DNA of 10,324 nt from assembly GCA_002474415.1 (NCBI GenBank), contig DLQV01000282.1, positions 1 through 10,324 of the forward strand. Reading direction: 5' to 3'. The notes below the pieces were generated by a model that saw only the letters and a list, made by a program, of their open reading frames with translations, ran no database searches and was not told the DNA's origin. Of the stretch, positions 6,416 to 10,324 are shown piece after piece. The DNA comes from Lachnospiraceae bacterium UBA7598. GTDB taxonomy: Bacteria > Bacillota > Clostridia > Lachnospirales > Lachnospiraceae. The position numbers and the translations under genes were made by a program. Position 1 is the first letter of the stretch. Each line of letters begins with the position of its first letter.

Positions 6416-8797
6416 TTAAACATCAAAAGTTGCAATAGTCACACCGGCACCACCCTCGGATGGCTCTCCCATCCGGTAAGATTTCACGTAGCGCTGGTTT
6501 TTCAGATGTGCCTGTACAGCATTGCGCAGCGCGCCGGTTCCTTTTCCGTGAACAATCCGGACGGATGGCAGATGGGCCACATAGGCATCATCAAGATATT
6601 TATCCAGATGAGCAATGGCTTCGTCTACGGTCATACCGATCAGGTTGATCTCTGTGGATACAGATGCTGCTTTGCTCATTTTTATTTTGCCGGAAGAAGT
6701 ACCGCCGTATTTCTTTGCTGCCGGAGAGGCATCTTCATCGATCAGTACCAGATCTTTGATATTGACCAGGGAACGCAGGATGCCCATCTGGACATACAGA
6801 TCTCCTTTGGCATTTGGCAGGGTGTGTACGGTACCCTTTAAATTCATGGACAGTACACGCACGGAATCGCCGATACGGAGTTTTTTAGGTACTTTATGGT
6901 TGACCGTTTCTTTTTTCTTCATGGAAAGAGCTTTTTCACTGGCACTCATTTTGTCACGTACACGGCTGCGTTCTTTTTCCATTTTGGCCATTGGTGCCTG
7001 TCCCTGACCATATTTATTGAAATTGCGGATGGTCTCGTCAGCAAGATCTTTGGCTTCTTTGAGAATTTGTACGGCTTCTTCATTGGCTTTGCGCAGTATC
7101 TCATCACGTCTGTTGTCCAGACGCTCGTTTTTGGCGGTCAGTTTCTTCTTTAAGTCCTCAATTTTTGCTTTGTATTTCTGGATCTCCAGTTGTTCTTTTT
7201 CAATGGTGATCCGGCTCTGTTCGAGATTGGCAAGCATATCTTCGAAATTGACATCACGCTCACTCAGACGGCCTTTGGCATCCTCGATAATATTTTCTGC
7301 AAGTCCAAGTTTGGAACTGATGGCAAAAGCGTTACTCTTTCCAGGAATACCGATCAGCAGTCGGTAGGTAGGGCTGAGCGTATCAACATCAAATTCGCAA
7401 CAGGCATTTTCAACACCTTTTGTGGAGAGCGCATAGACTTTCAATTCACTGTAATGTGTGGTAGCCATAGTGACCGCTCCATACTGGTGCAGTTTGTTTA
7501 AGATGGAGATGGCAAGGGCGGCACCTTCGGTCGGATCGGTACCGGCGCAGAGCTCATCGAACAGGCACAGACTCTGGTCATCTGCCTTTTGCAAAATCCG
7601 GACGATATTGGTCATGTGGGAAGAAAATGTACTCAGACTCTGTTCAATACTCTGTTCATCTCCGATATCTGCAAAAATTTCTTGGAAAATGGCAAGTTCC
7701 GAGCGATCCCCGGCCGGAATGTGCAGACCAGACTGTCCCATCAGAGTCAGCAGACCGACGGTTTTCAGGGAAACGGTTTTACCGCCGGTGTTTGGACCGG
7801 TTACGATCAGCTGTCGGAAATCCTCACCGAGACGTACGTCGATCGGAACCACTTTTTTAGGATCTAAGAGCGGGTGGCGGCCTTTGCGGATATTGATCCG
7901 TCCCTCTTCGTTAAAGACAGGGGCAACACCGTTGTAACTTTTGGCAAGTTCCGCTTTTGCAAAAATAAAATCCAGTTCCGCAAGAACGGTATAATCCTGC
8001 CGGATGCCGTTTGCATTCTCTGCCACACGGTTAGAAAGATCTGCCAAAATACGGTCAATTTCTTCCTGTTCCTTTAAAAACAGTTCCTTCAGCTCGTTGT
8101 TTAAATTGACAACGGCCATCGGTTCGATAAATAAGGTAGAACCGCTGGAGGACTGGTCATGTACCATACCGGGAACCGAAGTTTTGGATTCGGCGCGGAC
8201 CGGCAGACAGTAGCGTCCGTCACGCATGGTAATCACTGCATCCTGCAGGTAGCTGCGGGTGGTTGTGTTGTTCATAAGATTGGTCAGCTGTGCATGAATG
8301 CGGTCATTCATTCCACGAATGGATTTGCGGATCTTTGAAAGTGCCGCAGAGGCATCGTCTGCAATTTCATCATCTCCGACAACGCAGCGGCGGATTTCAT
8401 CCAAAAGAGGAGAAAGCGGCTGGATCTGTGAGAAAAGCGGTGACAGGGAATCTGTTTTTTCATCGTTTCTGTCACTTCTGTCATAGGCTTTGACACGTTT
8501 GGCGACTTCTAACAGGGAACAGATCGTAAGGAGCTCTGTGGTGTTTAAAGTGCCGCCGATGTCGAGGCGTTTCAGGGATGCATTGACATTGTGAACGCCG
8601 GAAAAACTGATTCCACTTCCACGATACAGACGGCTGAGTGCGTCCGCTGTAGTTTTCTGCAAATGCGAAATTTCTGCAAGATCGGTCAGGGGAACTAATT
8701 TATGGCAGCGGTCTTTTGCCTCTTCACAGCTGGCATAATCCGCCAGGCGATCGAGTATTTTATAATATTCCAGTGTATGATAAACTTTCTGATTCAT
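6416..8797 (-). CDS. mutS2: MutS2 ATPase with C-terminal Smr domain
   Basis: MutS2 is a MutS paralogue that lacks the mismatch-recognition domain. In the family it has been linked to suppression of recombination and, in Bacillus subtilis, to binding collided ribosomes. This 793-residue protein is full length (B. subtilis about 785). Order of parts: core/lever domains (1-300), ATPase with Walker A TGPNTGGKT at 333-341, the MutS signature region DIGDEQSIEQSLSTFSSHM at 377-395, Walker B LCLFDELCAGTDP at 410-422, a charged coiled coil (about 505-590), a KOW-like beta segment (about 640-688), and a Smr domain (715-793) with HGKGTGALR at 750-758. The usual Smr LDLRG motif reads INLIG at 717-721, so its Asp and Arg are replaced. 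The start is supported by AAAAGGAA at 8812-8805. It heads a minus-strand operon with the regulator and kinase genes. Confidence 0.96.
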   Translation of the reverse strand: MNQKVYHTLEYYKILDRLADYASCEEAKDRCHKLVPLTDLAEISHLQKTTADALSRLYRGSGISFSGVHNVNASLKRLDIGGTLNTTELLTICSLLEVAKRVKAYDRSDRNDEKTDSLSPLFSQIQPLSPLLDEIRRCVVGDDEIADDASAALSKIRKSIRGMNDRIHAQLTNLMNNTTTRSYLQDAVITMRDGRYCLPVRAESKTSVPGMVHDQSSSGSTLFIEPMAVVNLNNELKELFLKEQEEIDRILADLSNRVAENANGIRQDYTVLAELDFIFAKAELAKSYNGVAPVFNEEGRINIRKGRHPLLDPKKVVPIDVRLGEDFRQLIVTGPNTGGKTVSLKTVGLLTLMGQSGLHIPAGDRSELAIFQEIFADIGDEQSIEQSLSTFSSHMTNIVRILQKADDQSLCLFDELCAGTDPTEGAALAISILNKLHQYGAVTMATTHYSELKVYALSTKGVENACCEFDVDTLSPTYRLLIGIPGKSNAFAISSKLGLAENIIEDAKGRLSERDVNFEDMLANLEQSRITIEKEQLEIQKYKAKIEDLKKKLTAKNERLDNRRDEILRKANEEAVQILKEAKDLADETIRNFNKYGQGQAPMAKMEKERSRVRDKMSASEKALSMKKKETVNHKVPKKLRIGDSVRVLSMNLKGTVHTLPNAKGDLYVQMGILRSLVNIKDLVLIDEDASPAAKKYGGTSSGKIKMSKAASVSTEINLIGMTVDEAIAHLDKYLDDAYVAHLPSVRIVHGKGTGALRNAVQAHLKNQRYVKSYRMGEPSEGGAGVTIATFDV

Positions 8798-8832
8798 AGT
8801 AATATTCCTTTTTATATAGTATTCTTTCTTGT

Positions 8833-8838
8833 ATTATA
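8833..8838 (-). promoter_or_regulatory. Probable -10 box of the mutS2 operon promoter
   Basis: Reading the minus strand, TATAAT occupies 8838-8833 and would start transcription near 8826, giving a leader of about 28 bases that contains the mutS2 ribosome site. No good -35 box is seen at 16-18 bases upstream (TTTTCC-like at 8861-8856); ATGACA at 8852-8847 is too close. The -10 is exact but the promoter is otherwise weak or needs an activator. Confidence 0.55.
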
Positions 8839-8878
8839 ACGCAAAGTGTCATTTTGGAAAAGAAAAATAATGTGATTG

Positions 8879-8907
8879 TTGCAAGTGTATGGAAATGCGA
8901 ATATAAT
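8879..8907 (+). promoter_or_regulatory. Sigma-A type promoter of the HtrA-like gene
   Basis: TTGCAA (8879-8884) and TATAAT (8902-8907) are separated by exactly 17 bases, close to the vegetative consensus TTGACA-17-TATAAT. The expected start of transcription, 6-8 bases after the -10, is 8913-8915, which coincides with the ATG of the downstream gene at 8915. Confidence 0.75.
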
Positions 8908-8914
8908 AGTGGTT

Positions 8915-10174
8915 ATGAGTGATAAACAGCAACCAAAGAATGCATTTGTCAGAGAACAGATTAAGGACAAACCAAAGAATTATAAACGAATGTGGGTCCG
9001 GTTGGGGGAATCTGCTGCCTGTGGGGGCGTATTCGCGCTGGCTGTGTGCCTGGTGCTGCTTTTTATGCTTCCGGTTCTGCGGCAGGAGAAAGGCCCAGTG
9101 CCGGATACCGGAGCACAGGATTCACAGCAGGCATCGGTGGAAGAAACGGAGCAGGAGTCTGAGGAAAAGGAGGAGACACAGACTCCGGAAGAAAGACAGC
9201 AGATGACACTGGACGATTATCAGCAGATCCAGACAGAATTGTATGCCATTGGAAATACGGCCAATAAATCCATCGTTACGATCACAGGGGTAGTCAGTGA
9301 TACAGACTGGTTTAATAATTCTTATGAACGGGAAGGTCAGGGCTGTGGTACGATCATTGGAGAAAGTGGTGGTAAGCTCTGGATTCTTACTGAGAAAAAG
9401 ACAATCAAGGACGCTTCAAAGATCAAGGTTACTTTTATTGATGATACCGTTGCAGAGGCAAAGCTGGTCAAATATGATGGAAATACGGGGCTTGCGGCAC
9501 TTACCGTGAATCTGTCAGAGTTGGAATCGTCTACAAAAAATGCTATCGCGGTGATGAAAACGGCAAGTCCGGCGACTGTACATAAAGGAAGCGTTGTTAT
9601 TGCGCTTGGAAGTCCGCTTGGAACGAATTATTCGATCCTGACCGGGACCATTACGGCAACCAATAATGAAATTTCCACTCCGGATAATAATTACAGCGTA
9701 TATACGACCGATATTGTTGCCAGTGAGAACGGAAGTGGCGTACTGATCAATACGGACGGGGAAATGGTTGGTGTGGTAATGCAAAGTTATGGTGCAGATT
9801 CGGCCAATACACTGACAGCGGTGGATATATCGGAACTGATGCCGGTCATTGACCTGTTGTTTGCAAATAAAAATGTACCGTATTTGGGCATGCATATTTC
9901 TACCGTTACCGAGAATATAGCACAGAAATATGATATTCCAAGAGGCGTTTATATCAAGAAGGTGGAAATGGATTCACCGGCTATGGCAGCGGGACTGCAG
10001 AGTGGAGACGTCATTCGTTCTGTTGCAGGAAAAGAAGTTTCCAATGCCGAACAGTTTCGGGAAATACTGCTGGAACTGACGCCGAAGGAAAAGTATTCCG
10101 TTACGGTCATGCGAGAAGGAACCAAAGGGTATAAACAGATTACCTGTGAGCTGGAAGCTGGCGTTTTGCAGTAG
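8915..10174 (+). CDS. HtrA-like membrane protein with PDZ domain, inactive protease (pseudoprotease)
   Basis: This 419-residue protein has the layout of membrane-anchored HtrA/DegP (S1C) proteases: cytoplasmic tail (1-31), one transmembrane segment (about 32-54), acidic Gln/Glu-rich linker (about 65-98), trypsin-like domain (about 105-315), and PDZ domain (about 322-414, with PYLGMHIS and SGDVIRSVAGKEV). The three catalytic positions are lost. LTNHHVI-type His reads LTEKKTI (Lys162), the TDLA Asp reads TGLA (Gly192), and the GNSGGPL Ser reads NGSGVL (Gly273, although Ser274 is adjacent). It therefore probably binds rather than cleaves substrates at the cell surface; that role is inferred. ATG 8915 was chosen because the promoter -10 ends at 8907 and the N-terminal FVREQIKDKPKN segment resembles related clostridial proteins. 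It has no ribosome site. In-frame TTG 8876 and GTG 8909 are alternatives only for an upstream transcript. Confidence 0.85.
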   Translation: MSDKQQPKNAFVREQIKDKPKNYKRMWVRLGESAACGGVFALAVCLVLLFMLPVLRQEKGPVPDTGAQDSQQASVEETEQESEEKEETQTPEERQQMTLDDYQQIQTELYAIGNTANKSIVTITGVVSDTDWFNNSYEREGQGCGTIIGESGGKLWILTEKKTIKDASKIKVTFIDDTVAEAKLVKYDGNTGLAALTVNLSELESSTKNAIAVMKTASPATVHKGSVVIALGSPLGTNYSILTGTITATNNEISTPDNNYSVYTTDIVASENGSGVLINTDGEMVGVVMQSYGADSANTLTAVDISELMPVIDLLFANKNVPYLGMHISTVTENIAQKYDIPRGVYIKKVEMDSPAMAAGLQSGDVIRSVAGKEVSNAEQFREILLELTPKEKYSVTVMREGTKGYKQITCELEAGVLQ

Positions 10175-10196
10175 AAATAAAAAATAAGGAGTTATT

Positions 10197-10324
10197 ATGA
10201 GATATATCGAATCTCTCCGTGAAGGAGAAAAAGTAAACGAAGTATATTTATGTAAATTTAAACAGGCGGCACTGACCAAAGCCGGAAAAGCATACGACAA
10301 TGTGATTCTGCAGGATAAAACGGG
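10197..10324 (+). CDS. Start of a YhaM-type 3'-5' exoribonuclease (partial)
   Basis: Only the first 42 codons are present; the gene runs off the window. The beginning MRYIESLREGEKVNEVYLCK and the following KQAALTKAGKAYDNVILQDKTG match the N-terminal OB-fold nucleic-acid-binding domain of YhaM/CbfI-like proteins, which in full-length members is followed by an HD phosphohydrolase domain that shortens RNA from the 3' end. The HD domain itself cannot be seen here. AAGGAG at 10186-10191 gives an ideal ribosome site 5 bases before the ATG. The gene follows the HtrA-like gene after 22 bases with no terminator, so the two are probably co-transcribed. The assignment rests on the N-terminal pattern alone; another OB-fold protein is possible. 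Confidence 0.72.
   Translation, partial: MRYIESLREGEKVNEVYLCKFKQAALTKAGKAYDNVILQDKT

Noticed and set aside
7458..7937. Plus-strand 159-codon frame inside mutS2
   Set aside because: It is antisense to the conserved ATPase core of mutS2 (Walker A and B region), with shadow-like composition and no supporting signals.
8847..8852. ATGACA on the minus strand as the mutS2 -35 box
   Set aside because: It is only 8 bases from the TATAAT, far short of the 16-18 needed.
8841..8890. Imperfect direct repeat GCAAAGTGTCAT / GCAAGTGTAT about 40 bases apart in the divergent promoter region
   Set aside because: It needs an indel to align, is only about 9 matching bases, and could arise by chance in AT-rich DNA; not enough for an operator call.
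8876..8914. TTG start at 8876 (or GTG 8909) for the HtrA-like gene
   Set aside because: The TTG lies upstream of the -35 box and the GTG lies between the -10 box and the expected transcription start; neither has a ribosome site, so ATG 8915 is preferred.

Overview
The window looks like chromosomal DNA of a low-to-mid GC Gram-positive anaerobe of the class Clostridia, most likely family Lachnospiraceae (Roseburia/Agathobacter/Blautia-like). This rests on protein style (for example the HDFRSP kinase box and the Lys-Ala-Gly YhaM-type N-terminus), on AAGGAG-type ribosome sites, and on the hisS-aspS pairing. It is an inference from recognition, not from a search. No insertion sequence, phage gene, tRNA, rRNA or CRISPR array is visible, and no stretch over 300 bases lacks a gene.

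Layout: (1) 1-95 is an untranslated leader with two hairpins and a degenerate T-box-like sequence. (2) A plus-strand operon follows: hisS (96-1355), aspS (1379-3178) and a membrane-anchored protein of unknown function (3184-4221), ending at a bidirectional terminator (4225-4264). (3) A convergent minus-strand operon is transcribed from about 8826 down to 4243: mutS2 (8797-6416), then an OmpR/PhoB-type response regulator (6377-5682) and its sensor kinase (5685-4243). (4) A compact divergent promoter region (8798-8914) separates mutS2 from a plus-strand HtrA-like membrane protein with a PDZ domain (8915-10174). (5) The start of a YhaM-type 3'-5' exoribonuclease gene (10197 to the window edge) follows closely.

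How the genes relate: hisS and aspS charge tRNA-His and tRNA-Asp and probably share one regulated transcript. The regulator and kinase form a complete two-component system with a 4-base ATGA overlap and appear co-transcribed with mutS2, a DNA-recombination/ribosome-rescue ATPase. The HtrA-like protein and the YhaM-like nuclease probably form another transcription unit.

Most of the window is housekeeping. The observations most worth checking are: the HtrA-like protein has lost all three catalytic residues but keeps its membrane anchor and PDZ domain; its promoter sits so close to the start codon that the mRNA may be leaderless; HisRS has an archaeal/eukaryote-like core and a shortened anticodon-binding domain; and a degenerate T-box-like leader precedes hisS. 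I do not see convincing evidence of a wholly new multi-gene system.
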